A stretch of DNA of 10,989 nt from Candidatus Omnitrophota bacterium (GTDB lineage Bacteria > Omnitrophota > Gorgyraeia > Duberdicusellales > 4484-171). The DNA lies in the NCBI GenBank assembly GCA_023818995.1, contig JAMWDA010000043.1, positions 1 to 10,989 of the forward strand. Reading direction: 5' to 3'. Every line of letters starts with the position of its first letter. The stretch's first letter is position 1. Shown in pieces: positions 1-6,648 of this stretch. A program made the position numbers and the translations under genes. The notes beneath the pieces were generated by a model. That model saw only the letters and a list, made by a program, of their open reading frames with translations, searched no databases and was not told the DNA's origin.

Positions 1-1149
1 ATAAGAGGAGATAAACATAAAGAATAATAACGATGTATGTATTAACATCTCCAGAGAACTAAATATTCTACCTAAAAATTTATCTTGACTATCCCTATGA
101 ATTATACTTCTAATAGCTACCTCTACAGGAGAGATAATCAAACCTAATAAGAAACAAGAAACAAAAGCAAAAATCTTAGAAGGGTATAGCCTAAGAAAAT
201 AAACAAAGAGGATAAGGTATAAACTAAATAAAGCCATAGCCATATTTATAACTTTTTTAGTATTTAAGTGGAAACCTAAACGGCCATACAAAAGAGTTCC
301 TAATAAAAGACCGCTGCTACCACCTATAGAGAGGATTCCTAAATCTAAAGTTATGGAAGAGAGGGTGTTCTGAATAAATACAACGAATACAGTAAAAATT
401 GCTCCTAAGGAAGAAAATAAAACAAAAAAAATCTTAGAAGCGTAGCGAGCTTGGGGAGAACGAAATATATAGTCTAAACCATCCTTTATATCAGAAACAA
501 AAGAGTGTTTTAACTTCCTTAAAGTTTCTTTACCCAATTCTATTATCTGGTTAGAAGAGCTCTCTCTTTTTATCTTAATAAAATATATAGCTATAGCAGA
601 AATAAAAAAAGTTAAAGCATCGATAACGAATGCAGAAAATAAACCCCATCTTTCTACGATTATCCCCCCCAATCCCCATCCTAATACCGCTGAACTCATC
701 GCGGTTGTAGAAACTAAGGAGTTTGCCATAAAGATATTTTTTTCTTCTACAAGTTTAGGGATTAAACTCATCTTGGCAGTAATAAAAAAACAACCAACAC
801 AAAAAGAAAGGAAAATTAATAGATAAACCAAGAGGAGAAATTTTTTTAAACCAAAAACTATAGGTATAAGCAGAATAAATATTCCTCGTAAGAAATCTGA
901 CCAAGCCATAGTTTTACGATTATCCCATCTATCTACGTACACACCTGCTAAAGGTGATACAATAAAAACTGGCACAATAGAAAGACTCATCATCTTTGCC
1001 ATCCCCAAAGTAGATAGAGGTTCTACTTTATATACCAAACCAATTAAAGCCATCTGAGTGAGACGATCACCAAATTGAGAGATAATTTGACTAAACCAAA
1101 GAAGGAAAAAATTCCTCTTTTTCAACACATTTAAGTAAGCTAACAACAT
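1..1149 (-). CDS. MFS exporter, DHA3/MFS_3 type (C-terminus beyond window)
   Basis: Inner-membrane drug or metabolite exporter of the major facilitator superfamily; the substrate cannot be read from sequence. The frame is open without interruption from an ATG at 1147-1149 to base 1 (383 codons), so the C-terminus lies outside; family members are usually about 400-430 residues. Seen: FGDRLTQMAL (residues 26-35) in the first helix, motif A in the loop between helices 2 and 3 (G69, D73, R74, R78, K79), and the helix 5-6 stretch around LGWGLGG (156-162) followed by IDALTFFISA (176-185), which is typical of MFS_3 proteins related to macrolide and enterobactin exporters. A cytoplasmic loop rich in charged residues (190-225) separates the two halves. 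There is no clear Shine-Dalgarno before the ATG; the gene begins 36 bases after the tRNA and could be co-transcribed with it. It is unrelated to the secretion genes. Family certain, substrate unknown. Confidence 0.9.
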   Translation of the reverse strand, partial: MLLAYLNVLKKRNFFLLWFSQIISQFGDRLTQMALIGLVYKVEPLSTLGMAKMMSLSIVPVFIVSPLAGVYVDRWDNRKTMAWSDFLRGIFILLIPIVFGLKKFLLLVYLLIFLSFCVGCFFITAKMSLIPKLVEEKNIFMANSLVSTTAMSSAVLGWGLGGIIVERWGLFSAFVIDALTFFISAIAIYFIKIKRESSSNQIIELGKETLRKLKHSFVSDIKDGLDYIFRSPQARYASKIFFVLFSSLGAIFTVFVVFIQNTLSSITLDLGILSIGGSSGLLLGTLLYGRLGFHLNTKKVINMAMALFSLYLILFVYFLRLYPSKIFAFVSCFLLGLIISPVEVAIRSIIHRDSQDKFLGRIFSSLEMLIHTSLLFFMFISSY

Positions 1150-1185
1150 AATTAAACAGATTCTATACAATAAAAATTTATTCTT

Positions 1186-1258
1186 TGGACCGGAGCGGAT
1201 TTGAACCGCCGACCTCCTCGTTGCGAACGAGGTGTTCTCCCAACTGAACTACCGGCCC
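1186..1258 (-). tRNA. tRNA-Ala (anticodon CGC)
   Basis: The minus strand folds as a complete cloverleaf: 7-bp acceptor stem (GGGCCGG with CCGGTCC), 4-bp D stem (GTTC/GAAC), 5-bp anticodon stem (CCTCG/CGAGG), 7-base loop TTCGCAA with anticodon CGC (plus-strand 1223-1225), and a T arm with loop TTCAAAT. The acceptor stem carries the G3:U70 wobble, the identity element for alanyl-tRNA synthetase, which agrees with the anticodon for GCG codons. Discriminator base 73 is A (1186). The 3' CCA is not encoded and must be added after transcription. Confidence 0.96.
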
Positions 1259-1260
1259 AC

Positions 1261-1278
1261 TATAATTTAGAAATTATA
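1261..1278. repeat. Perfect 8-bp inverted repeat at the 5' flank of the tRNA
   Basis: TATAATTT (1261-1268), AG, AAATTATA (1271-1278): a perfect dyad with a 2-base centre, two bases upstream of the tRNA 5' end. The arms contain only A and T and include TATAAT in both orientations, so it may be part of the tRNA promoter or a chance AT palindrome. Confidence 0.5.
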
Positions 1279-1320
1279 AATCCGAAACAAACCACGATAA
1301 AATCGTTTATTATTCTATTA

Positions 1321-1348
1321 ATTATATATCTAAGGATTGCTCGGTCAA
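1321..1348 (-). promoter_or_regulatory. Candidate promoter for the tRNA-Ala gene
   Basis: On the minus strand TTGACC (1343-1348) is followed after 16 bases by a perfect TATAAT (1321-1326). Initiation near 1313 would give a leader of about 55 bases before the tRNA. The -35 box sits right at the stop codon of the last pseudopilin gene, so the tRNA appears to have its own start rather than depending on read-through. An alternative -10 (TATAAT, 1273-1278) lies closer to the tRNA but has a weaker -35 (TTTATC, 1296-1301). Confidence 0.55.
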
Positions 1349-1349
1349 G

Positions 1350-1928
1350 TTAATTTGTGGAGTAGTAGGCAGTAAATGTTATTGGTTGGGGAATAGATAT
1401 TTGGGGGTTCTTACGAGGCTCTACAGGAACTCCTGGATCATACCTTATAGTTAAATTAGAAATATTCACAGCATTGAATATACCTACTGGGTAATTAAAA
1501 ATAGGTGGCACTACCACTCTTTGAGAAATTATCTCTTCTTGTATATTACAGCTCCCATCAGTATTAACATTTGCACAAAATTGAAATTGATTAGCTTGGA
1601 AAGGATTTATTCTATATCTTACCCATATATCATCGTTGTAGGTAAAAGGGGTAGGAGGAGCATTTAAATCCAACCTTATTAGAAGAAGGTTTGTGCCATT
1701 AGCAATTATACCACGATTAAAAAAATCACCTGTGGCACGAGAAGAATTTTTATGAATATGCTCTAAGATAAAATTCAGTTCATTAAGGATTAAACTTGCT
1801 CGTTCAGAGGATTGCAGAAAATAGTGGCTTGCATAATCAAAAGAAACCGCTCCTAAAATAATCGCTCCCAATAAAACCATACTCAGGATAAACTCTATCA
1901 AACTAACTGAGGACTTATATTCTAACAT
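1350..1928 (-). CDS. Minor pseudopilin, GspJ/PulJ-like (class III N-terminus)
   Basis: Predicted tip or minor subunit of the pilus/pseudopilus, anchored in the inner membrane before assembly. The N-terminus shows a short basic leader, then VSLIEF and a hydrophobic helix (residues 8-29); Glu12 is the conserved Glu(+5). The residue before the cleavage point is Ser7, not Gly. At 192 residues it is the largest pilin-like protein here, in the usual size range of GspJ. Cys118 and Cys127 could form a disulfide in the C-terminal globular domain. It is the last gene of the cluster, 3 bases after its upstream neighbour, with no Shine-Dalgarno visible, which suggests translational coupling. The J-type assignment rests on size and position rather than a diagnostic motif; the MshO-type minor pilin is the alternative name. 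No GspK-like protein (large, lacking Glu+5) follows. Confidence 0.8.
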   Translation of the reverse strand: MLEYKSSVSLIEFILSMVLLGAIILGAVSFDYASHYFLQSSERASLILNELNFILEHIHKNSSRATGDFFNRGIIANGTNLLLIRLDLNAPPTPFTYNDDIWVRYRINPFQANQFQFCANVNTDGSCNIQEEIISQRVVVPPIFNYPVGIFNAVNISNLTIRYDPGVPVEPRKNPQISIPQPITFTAYYSTN

Positions 1929-1931
1929 AAT

Positions 1932-2240
1932 TTAAAAATTTACTCTTATATTAACAATTGAGTAATCGGGCTGTCCATCACCATTATTATCTACATCAAC
2001 TCTTCTATAACTACCCTCTCCTCCCGGTAAAGGTAAAAAATTATCAGTTAAATTTGGTAATCCATTATACCAGGTATTAAAATAACTTCTAGCAATATTA
2101 ATTGCTCTCAATCTTCTCTGACTACGGTCAATATACCTGCGTATACTAATAAAAGTGCTCACCAAACCCGTAAATACTGTAGCAATAAGCACTGAACCGA
2201 TAACTATCTCTGTAAGCCCAAATGCCCTTTTATTCCGCAT
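1932..2240 (-). CDS. Minor pseudopilin, GspI/PilV-like, with a calcium-loop motif
   Basis: A small (102 aa) pilin-like subunit. The leader MRNKRA ends in Ala6 at -1, followed by FGLTEI with Glu11 at +5 and a hydrophobic helix (7-30). Ala at -1 is tolerated by some prepilin peptidases but is not the consensus. The size and the alpha-helical start resemble GspI (PulI) or MshP/PilV-type proteins. Near the C-terminus, D84-N-N-G-D-G-Q-P-D92 fits the D-x-N-x-D-G-x-x-D loop of thrombospondin type 3 and EF-hand-like calcium sites. The gene lies between two other pseudopilin genes with gaps of 3 and 5 bases and has no visible Shine-Dalgarno. The family call (type IV prepilin-like) is secure; the particular I-type label is inferred from size. 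Confidence 0.8.
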   Translation of the reverse strand: MRNKRAFGLTEIVIGSVLIATVFTGLVSTFISIRRYIDRSQRRLRAINIARSYFNTWYNGLPNLTDNFLPLPGGEGSYRRVDVDNNGDGQPDYSIVNIRVNF

Positions 2241-2245
2241 ATATA

Positions 2246-2638
2246 TTATGGACAGCGATCACTAACAGGTTCACTTTCACTATCCCTAATTCGCCAATAT
2301 CTTAGGGGAGGATTGGTAGAGGTGCTCTCAGCTTGAGCACAAAAAATATAGGTAGCAGCGTTAACACTATAGTTCCAGTAAGTGCCTCTAAGGTCTAAAT
2401 TCAATTGGGTATTACACTCTTTTGTATTCCAACAGGGAATGTAAAAATTACCTTCAGCTAATCTTATTTTTTGCGCGGTAGAAATTAACATAAGCGAACT
2501 AATTGCTTCTCTATCTCGGCTGGTTCTTATTGTCCTTCTTGAGGGAGATATAATTAAACCTGCCAATATCCCTAAGATAACTATTACTACCATAATCTCT
2601 ATAAGGGTCATAGAGTGTTTATTAATGAGTTTAGCCAT
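2246..2638 (-). CDS. Minor pseudopilin with four cysteines (GspG/GspH or MshC/D-like)
   Basis: A 130-residue prepilin-like protein. MTLIEI begins at residue 10 with Glu14 at +5, preceded by Ser9 instead of Gly at -1; a hydrophobic helix covers 9-31. The body continues as an amphipathic helix (EAISSLMLISTAQKIRL, 44-60), typical of G-type pseudopilins. Cys69, Cys75, Cys100 and Cys129 could form two disulfides in the periplasm. It is clearly related to the next gene upstream, which has the same length: shared features are EA(x)nLxLIxxAQ, a (S/L)DL..-WNY segment (about 81-90) and a late YW-I segment (114-117). The start codon follows the neighbour's stop by only 4 bases, without its own Shine-Dalgarno. 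Certain as a pilin-like protein; exact role in tip or shaft unknown. Confidence 0.85.
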   Translation of the reverse strand: MAKLINKHSMTLIEIMVVIVILGILAGLIISPSRRTIRTSRDREAISSLMLISTAQKIRLAEGNFYIPCWNTKECNTQLNLDLRGTYWNYSVNAATYIFCAQAESTSTNPPLRYWRIRDSESEPVSDRCP

Positions 2639-2642
2639 TTAC

Positions 2643-3035
2643 TTAAGGAATTATTACTTTTTGCGGTCTATCATCAGTGGGAGTAATCTCCCAGTACCAT
2701 TTCCTTTTATCACTCCAAGCTATTGCCTTGTAATTAGAAGGATTATCCTTGTCTTGGCCAATCTCATAATTCCATTCCCCGGTAGGTAAATCTATAGAAA
2801 GATTTCTTTTAATCACATCCAAATCAGAAGTTTTCTCTCTAAAATACTCATCGTATTTAAGCCGATACATTCTTTGAGCTGAGGCAATTAAAGAGAGCAT
2901 ATTCTCTGCTTCCTTATCCTTGGCTACCTCTACTGCTCTCCTAAAAACAGGCGCACCAATACCATAGAGTATTATTATCACAACAATCACCACTATTACT
3001 TCTATTAATGTAAAAAATAATCTTTTCTTGCTCAT
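2643..3035 (-). CDS. Minor pseudopilin, cysteine-free paralogue
   Basis: A 130-residue prepilin-like protein, paralogue of the gene just downstream. FTLIEV starts at residue 8 with Glu12 at +5, but the -1 position is Phe7, a bulky residue not expected at a prepilin peptidase site. A very hydrophobic helix rich in Ile and Val spans 7-29. The second part of the helix (KEAENMLSLIASAQRMYRL, 41-59) and the EWNY segment (87-90) match the paralogue; there is no cysteine. The gene starts 61 bases after the major pilin gene with no Shine-Dalgarno (a C6 run lies just before the start), so it is probably expressed by read-through from the pilin promoter at a lower level. An alternative start further in would remove the leader, so the ATG at 3033-3035 is preferred. 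Confidence 0.83.
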   Translation of the reverse strand: MSKKRLFFTLIEVIVVIVVIIILYGIGAPVFRRAVEVAKDKEAENMLSLIASAQRMYRLKYDEYFREKTSDLDVIKRNLSIDLPTGEWNYEIGQDKDNPSNYKAIAWSDKRKWYWEITPTDDRPQKVIIP

Positions 3036-3096
3036 AAATCTAAGGGGGGATTAGAAAAAGTATTTTATTTATAGAATATAATTTTAACTATAACAA

Positions 3097-3507
3097 TTAG
3101 AATCCTGAAGGACATCTACTTCCTGCAGCCGGAGAACAAGTAATTGTTCCATTTTGTTGGATAGTCAAAGTATATCCATTATATGCCCCGGCATTAGTAG
3201 TATTTCTAACAATACTTGCCATAGGAGTAGTACCTCCCGTATATGGAGCAACAGATGCAAGTGTTGGGGCATTAAAATACTTAAATGTGGGCATCTCTAC
3301 ATCTAAATCAGTCAAACTATTGGTAAGTGCTCCTCTTTCCGAATAGTATCTTAGAAGGGAACTCCTTATTACTCCTAAGGCATTCACACCCTCAGAGGCT
3401 CTTGCTCTTTCCGCTGCTCTAAAAAATTGAGGTAAAGCTATACCAGCAAGAATACCAACGATAATAACTACAATTAATAATTCTAATAAAGTAAAACCTT
3501 TTTTCAT
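3097..3507 (-). CDS. Major type IV pilin / major pseudopilin
   Basis: Main filament subunit. It has the only textbook prepilin signal in the cluster: leader MKKG with Gly4 at -1, then FTLLELLIV with Glu9 at +5, and a helix to about residue 27 ending in AGIALPQF, including the Pro26 kink usual for major pilins and GspG. The processed protein would have about 132 residues. The C-terminal part is rich in Thr, Ser, Ala and Gly and ends with Cys124 and Cys132, a likely small disulfide loop. A strong Shine-Dalgarno (AAAGGAGG, 3513-3520) five bases from the ATG and a separate 180-base upstream region suggest high, independent expression, as expected for the bulk subunit. Canonical as a pilin; sequence alone does not separate a long pilus from a short secretion pseudopilus. 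Confidence 0.93.
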   Translation of the reverse strand: MKKGFTLLELLIVVIIVGILAGIALPQFFRAAERARASEGVNALGVIRSSLLRYYSERGALTNSLTDLDVEMPTFKYFNAPTLASVAPYTGGTTPMASIVRNTTNAGAYNGYTLTIQQNGTITCSPAAGSRCPSGF

Positions 3508-3512
3508 TACTA

Positions 3513-3520
3513 CCTCCTTT
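3513..3520 (-). promoter_or_regulatory. Strong ribosome binding site of the major pilin
   Basis: AAAGGAGG on the minus strand, 5 bases before the ATG (3505-3507). It is the best Shine-Dalgarno in the window and fixes the start of the pilin, in contrast to the minor pseudopilins, which have none. Confidence 0.85.
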
Positions 3521-3559
3521 TTAAATTATAAAAACCTTTTTCTAAAATCCCCCTTATAA

Positions 3560-3588
3560 AACATACCACAAACAATAAAAAAAATCAA
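3560..3588 (-). promoter_or_regulatory. Candidate promoter of the pilin cluster
   Basis: In the 180-base gap between the platform gene and the pilin, the minus strand has TTGATT (3583-3588), 17 bases, then TATGTT (3560-3565); each hexamer matches the sigma-70 consensus at 4 of 6 bases. Initiation near 3553 gives a leader of about 45 bases with the strong ribosome binding site. I looked for a sigma-54 element (GG-N10-GC) and found no convincing one. Confidence 0.4.
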
Positions 3589-3598
3589 CCCCCTTTTA

Positions 3599-3626
3599 TT
3601 AAACTTTGTGAACTCATAAAGTCTAA
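3599..3626. promoter_or_regulatory. 28-base interrupted dyad upstream of the pilin promoter
   Basis: The plus strand reads TTA-a-ACTTT-g-TGA-ac-TCA-t-AAAGT-c-TAA: 11 of 14 base pairs are symmetric. Its centre (3612/3613) lies about 60 bases upstream of the predicted pilin transcription start, a usual place for an activator site. As minus-strand RNA it could also form a hairpin, with a G-U pair and an A-C mismatch, at the end of the platform-gene message. The T8 run (3577-3584) is about 15 bases further on, too far for a classic terminator. Confidence 0.4.
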
Positions 3627-3687
3627 ATATATTTTTATCAACTATCTAAAATATTACTCTTTTGTTTATAAAATTTCCCTACAATTC

Positions 3688-4914
3688 CTACCCTCCTCCT
3701 AAAGTTGCTAACTTAAATATAGGTAAAAAAAGTGCTATCACGATAGTTCCAATAACTATACCTAAGATAAAAATTATTAGTGGCTCAAAAATACCCATAA
3801 GCTGTTCTATATTGGTAGTTAACTCCTTCTGATAATGCTGAGAAACCTTCATAAACATCTCGGGCATATTACCTGTTTCTTCTCCAATCCTTGCTATCTC
3901 AGAAATAAGCGGAGGAAATATTTCTATCTTACTTAACTCCAAAGATAAGGATAACCCTCTACGAATATTATCCTCCATCTCAGATATTCTTTTTTCTATT
4001 ATAGAGTTACCCACAGCTCTACTTACCACCTCTATACTGTAAATTATGGGCACACCACTCTCCAAAAGAATATAAAAAGTTGAAGAAAACCTTTCTAAAA
4101 TAGAAGTTATCGTCAAATCCCTTATAATCGGTAAAACTAAACTTAAATTATCCATAAATTTCCTACCGTAACTCTGTTTCTTAAAATATGAGAAACCTAT
4201 AATTAAAAAAATAAAAAAGACAAATATACCAATAAAGTTTTTATTAATAAAATTACTCATGTTAAATAGTAACTTGGTAAGCAAAGGCAATTCTATATCA
4301 AACTGTTGAAATACTTCTGTGAATTTAGGAAGAATAAATTTAAAAAATACAATTACTACTATAACAGAAAATATACTAACCATTGTAGGATAAACAAGGG
4401 CTGTTTTTATTTTCCTTTCAAAATCTGCTCGCTTATCCAAAAAATCAGCTAACTTTTCCAATACAAAAGGTAAATTACCTGAAGCTTCTCCTACTTCTAT
4501 TATTCCCGTCCAAAGAGGAGAAAATACATTAGGATATCTAACCGTGGACTCATGTAAAGATAATCCTTTTTTTATATCTCTAACTATCATTTTAAGAACA
4601 TTGGCTAACTTAATGCTCTCTGTCTGATAAGAAATTAATTCTAAACTTCTCAAAAGTGGTATACCACTGGATAAAGTTACGGAAAGATTACGAGCAAAGA
4701 AAGCCATATCTAAAAGTTTCACCCCTTTATGTTTGCCTTTGTAGAAAATAAAAAAAGTACTGCCTTTCTTTTCTCTAGAAACCTCTTCTATGGAAATAAG
4801 AAATAACCCTTTTGACCTAATATTAGCAATAGCTTCTTCCTTTGAGCCTGCTTCTATTTTATCTTTTATGGTTTTGGCATCTTTAGTTTTTGCTAAATAA
4901 GCATATAAACCCAT
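3688..4914 (-). CDS. gspF: Inner-membrane platform protein GspF/PilC/MshG
   Basis: Polytopic inner-membrane protein on which the cytoplasmic ATPase acts to lift pilin subunits into the filament. Two T2SSF domains are visible (about 69-195 and 272-397), each with the family hallmark: GEASGNLP (142-149) and GEETGNMP (344-351). Three membrane segments lie at about 172-195, 226-243 and 376-398, and the protein ends with KLATLGGG. The N-terminus (YAYLAKTKDAKTIKDKIEAG, 4-23) is the usual N-domain with a conserved ALxxLRxxGL-like turn at 27-38. Its 408 residues are normal for GspF, PilC and MshG. The ATG follows the ATPase stop by 4 bases, and no Shine-Dalgarno is seen, so translation is probably coupled to the ATPase. 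It is the last gene of the assembly-platform operon. Confidence 0.95.
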   Translation of the reverse strand: MGLYAYLAKTKDAKTIKDKIEAGSKEEAIANIRSKGLFLISIEEVSREKKGSTFFIFYKGKHKGVKLLDMAFFARNLSVTLSSGIPLLRSLELISYQTESIKLANVLKMIVRDIKKGLSLHESTVRYPNVFSPLWTGIIEVGEASGNLPFVLEKLADFLDKRADFERKIKTALVYPTMVSIFSVIVVIVFFKFILPKFTEVFQQFDIELPLLTKLLFNMSNFINKNFIGIFVFFIFLIIGFSYFKKQSYGRKFMDNLSLVLPIIRDLTITSILERFSSTFYILLESGVPIIYSIEVVSRAVGNSIIEKRISEMEDNIRRGLSLSLELSKIEIFPPLISEIARIGEETGNMPEMFMKVSQHYQKELTTNIEQLMGIFEPLIIFILGIVIGTIVIALFLPIFKLATLGGG

Positions 4915-4918
4915 AGAT

Positions 4919-6622
4919 TTAAAATGTGGTTTTAGATAATACCTCTTCTAAAGAGGTAATACCCTCGGCTACTCTTATCAATCCACTTTCCAATAAGGAT
5001 AGCGTTCCTTTCTTCTTAGCGATAGCTAAGAGTTTCTCGGGAGGATAATTCTTATAAATAGCCTCTCTTATCTCTTCATCCACAAGTATAACTTCAGTAA
5101 TAATGCTTCTACCTTTATAACCAATAAAATTACAATTTGAACAACCTTTAGCACGATAAACTACGGGCGTGGATAATTTAATCCCTTTTAAAATACTAAG
5201 GTCTTTTACTTCGTAAGGTTCTTTACAAGAACAAAGCACTCTTACCAATCTTTGTGCCGCTACCAATCTTAAAGAAGCAGCAATAAGATAATGGGGTATA
5301 CCCATATCTACTAATCTAACAATGGAATCTGCAGCGGTATTGGTATGAAGGGTAGAAAGGACTAAATGCCCGGTTAATGCTGCGCGCACACATATCTCAG
5401 CAGTCTCTAAGTCTCTCACTTCTCCCACAAGGATAATATCAGGATCCTGTCTTAAAAAACTACGTAGAACGTTAGCAAAAGTTAACCCTATCTCTGGTTT
5501 TACTTGAACTTGGTTTACTCTATCTAAATGAAACTCTACAGGATCCTCTACGGTAAGAATATTTTTAGAAGCATCGTTAAGCTCATTTATCGCTGAATAT
5601 AAAGTTGTGGTTTTACCGCTACCGGTTGGACCGGTAATGAAAACTAATCCATAAGGGAAATTTAATCCTTTCTTTAGCAATGATATCTCTTGAGGTAGAA
5701 AACCTAACTTTGATAAATCCAAAGGTAAACGTGCTTTATCCAATATACGAATAACTACCTTCTCTCCATAAATAGTAGGCATTGTAGATACCCTTAAATC
5801 AATCAATTTATTGTTAAAATTAACAACAAATCCTCCATCTTGAGGCAAACGTTTCTCAGCAATATTCATTTTAGAAAGAAGCTTTATCCTTGAGATAAGA
5901 GCTAATTGCATACTCTTAGAAGGTGGGGTTATCTCGTAAAGAATACCATCTATACGGTAGCGTAAACTAATCTTGTTTCTCTGTGGTTCAATATGAATAT
6001 CGGAAGCATTAGATTCTATAGCTTGATGTAATATTAGGTCAACTAACTTAACTATAGGGGCTTCCTCTGTTTTAGCAATCAACCTATCTAAACTTAACTG
6101 AACGTCCTCAGAAGAAACATCAAGAGTTCCTTCCCCTTCTATCTTGTAGGAAGCTTCTACTATCTCCCGATATGCTCTCCCCTTGCCATAGAAATCATCT
6201 ATAGCTTTTAAAATATCTGTATGAGTGGTAATAATGGGGTTTATATCGTAGCCGGTTATTTTTTTTAAATTATCAATAAGAATTAAATCAAGGGGGTCAA
6301 AAATAGCTACAGTAAGGGAATTCAAACTACGGTAAAGTGGTAGAACTAAATTCCTTATGGCAAACTCGTAAGGAATAATCTTATCTAAATCCTGGTCAGG
6401 TGCTGGTTTTAATTTTCCTGAACGAAGAGTAATGTAGGGTAAAGATAATTGTTTACTTAAAGCTACAACTATCTGTTCTTCTTCTATATATCCTAACTTT
6501 ACCAGTATTTCTCCTAACCTTCCTCCTTCTTTAGCTTGTAAAGCTATAGCTTCAGAAATCTGTTTAGGGGTAACCATACCCTCGCTTATAAGGATCTCTC
6601 CTAACTTCTTGTGTGCCGGCAT
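4919..6622 (-). CDS. gspE: Assembly ATPase GspE/PilB/MshE with MshEN domain
   Basis: Cytoplasmic hexameric ATPase that powers filament extension. Seen: Walker A GPTGSGKT (331-338), Asp box with E359-D360, Walker B DPDIILVGEVRD (393-404) and His box GHLVLSTLHTN (418-428). N2-domain residues SDIHIEP (207-213) and RYRIDG (221-226) are also present. The N-terminus has two 24-residue MshEN-type motifs (6-29 and 35-58) separated by exactly 5 residues, the arrangement known to bind cyclic di-GMP in MshE and some PilB/GspE proteins. The zinc-binding part is Cys464-x-Cys466 and Cys494-x-x-Cys497; the first pair is one residue closer than the usual CxxC. At 567 residues it is full length. It is an extension, not retraction (PilT), ATPase, judged from the N-terminal domains. 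The start is fixed by the MshEN motif, although no Shine-Dalgarno is visible. Confidence 0.96.
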   Translation of the reverse strand: MPAHKKLGEILISEGMVTPKQISEAIALQAKEGGRLGEILVKLGYIEEEQIVVALSKQLSLPYITLRSGKLKPAPDQDLDKIIPYEFAIRNLVLPLYRSLNSLTVAIFDPLDLILIDNLKKITGYDINPIITTHTDILKAIDDFYGKGRAYREIVEASYKIEGEGTLDVSSEDVQLSLDRLIAKTEEAPIVKLVDLILHQAIESNASDIHIEPQRNKISLRYRIDGILYEITPPSKSMQLALISRIKLLSKMNIAEKRLPQDGGFVVNFNNKLIDLRVSTMPTIYGEKVVIRILDKARLPLDLSKLGFLPQEISLLKKGLNFPYGLVFITGPTGSGKTTTLYSAINELNDASKNILTVEDPVEFHLDRVNQVQVKPEIGLTFANVLRSFLRQDPDIILVGEVRDLETAEICVRAALTGHLVLSTLHTNTAADSIVRLVDMGIPHYLIAASLRLVAAQRLVRVLCSCKEPYEVKDLSILKGIKLSTPVVYRAKGCSNCNFIGYKGRSIITEVILVDEEIREAIYKNYPPEKLLAIAKKKGTLSLLESGLIRVAEGITSLEEVLSKTTF

Positions 6623-6629
6623 AATAAAA

Positions 6630-6648
6630 AATTTATATTATATAAATT
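6630..6648. repeat. AT-only 9-bp inverted repeat between secretin and ATPase genes
   Basis: AATTTATAT, one central base, ATATAAATT: a perfect dyad filling most of the 24-base gap. It overlaps the secretin stop codon (6647-6649). On the minus strand it is followed by T6 and then the ATPase ATG. It resembles a weak intrinsic terminator or attenuator, but the stem has only A-U pairs and a loop would cost some of them, so its strength is doubtful. Confidence 0.4.

Noticed and set aside
1294..1306. Small hairpin ACGAT-AAA-ATCGT between the pseudopilin operon and tRNA
   Set aside because: The 5-bp stem is too short and no T-run follows on the minus strand, so it is not a convincing terminator.
3599..3626. 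CRP-type operator (the dyad contains TGTGA)
   Set aside because: CRP sites have TGTGA and TCACA half-sites separated by 6 bases; here the half-sites are 2 bases apart and the second arm reads TCATA.
3577..3626. Intrinsic terminator after the platform gene (dyad plus T8)
   Set aside because: The T8 run begins about 15 bases after the stem, with a G5 tract between, unlike a terminator in which the T-run abuts the stem.
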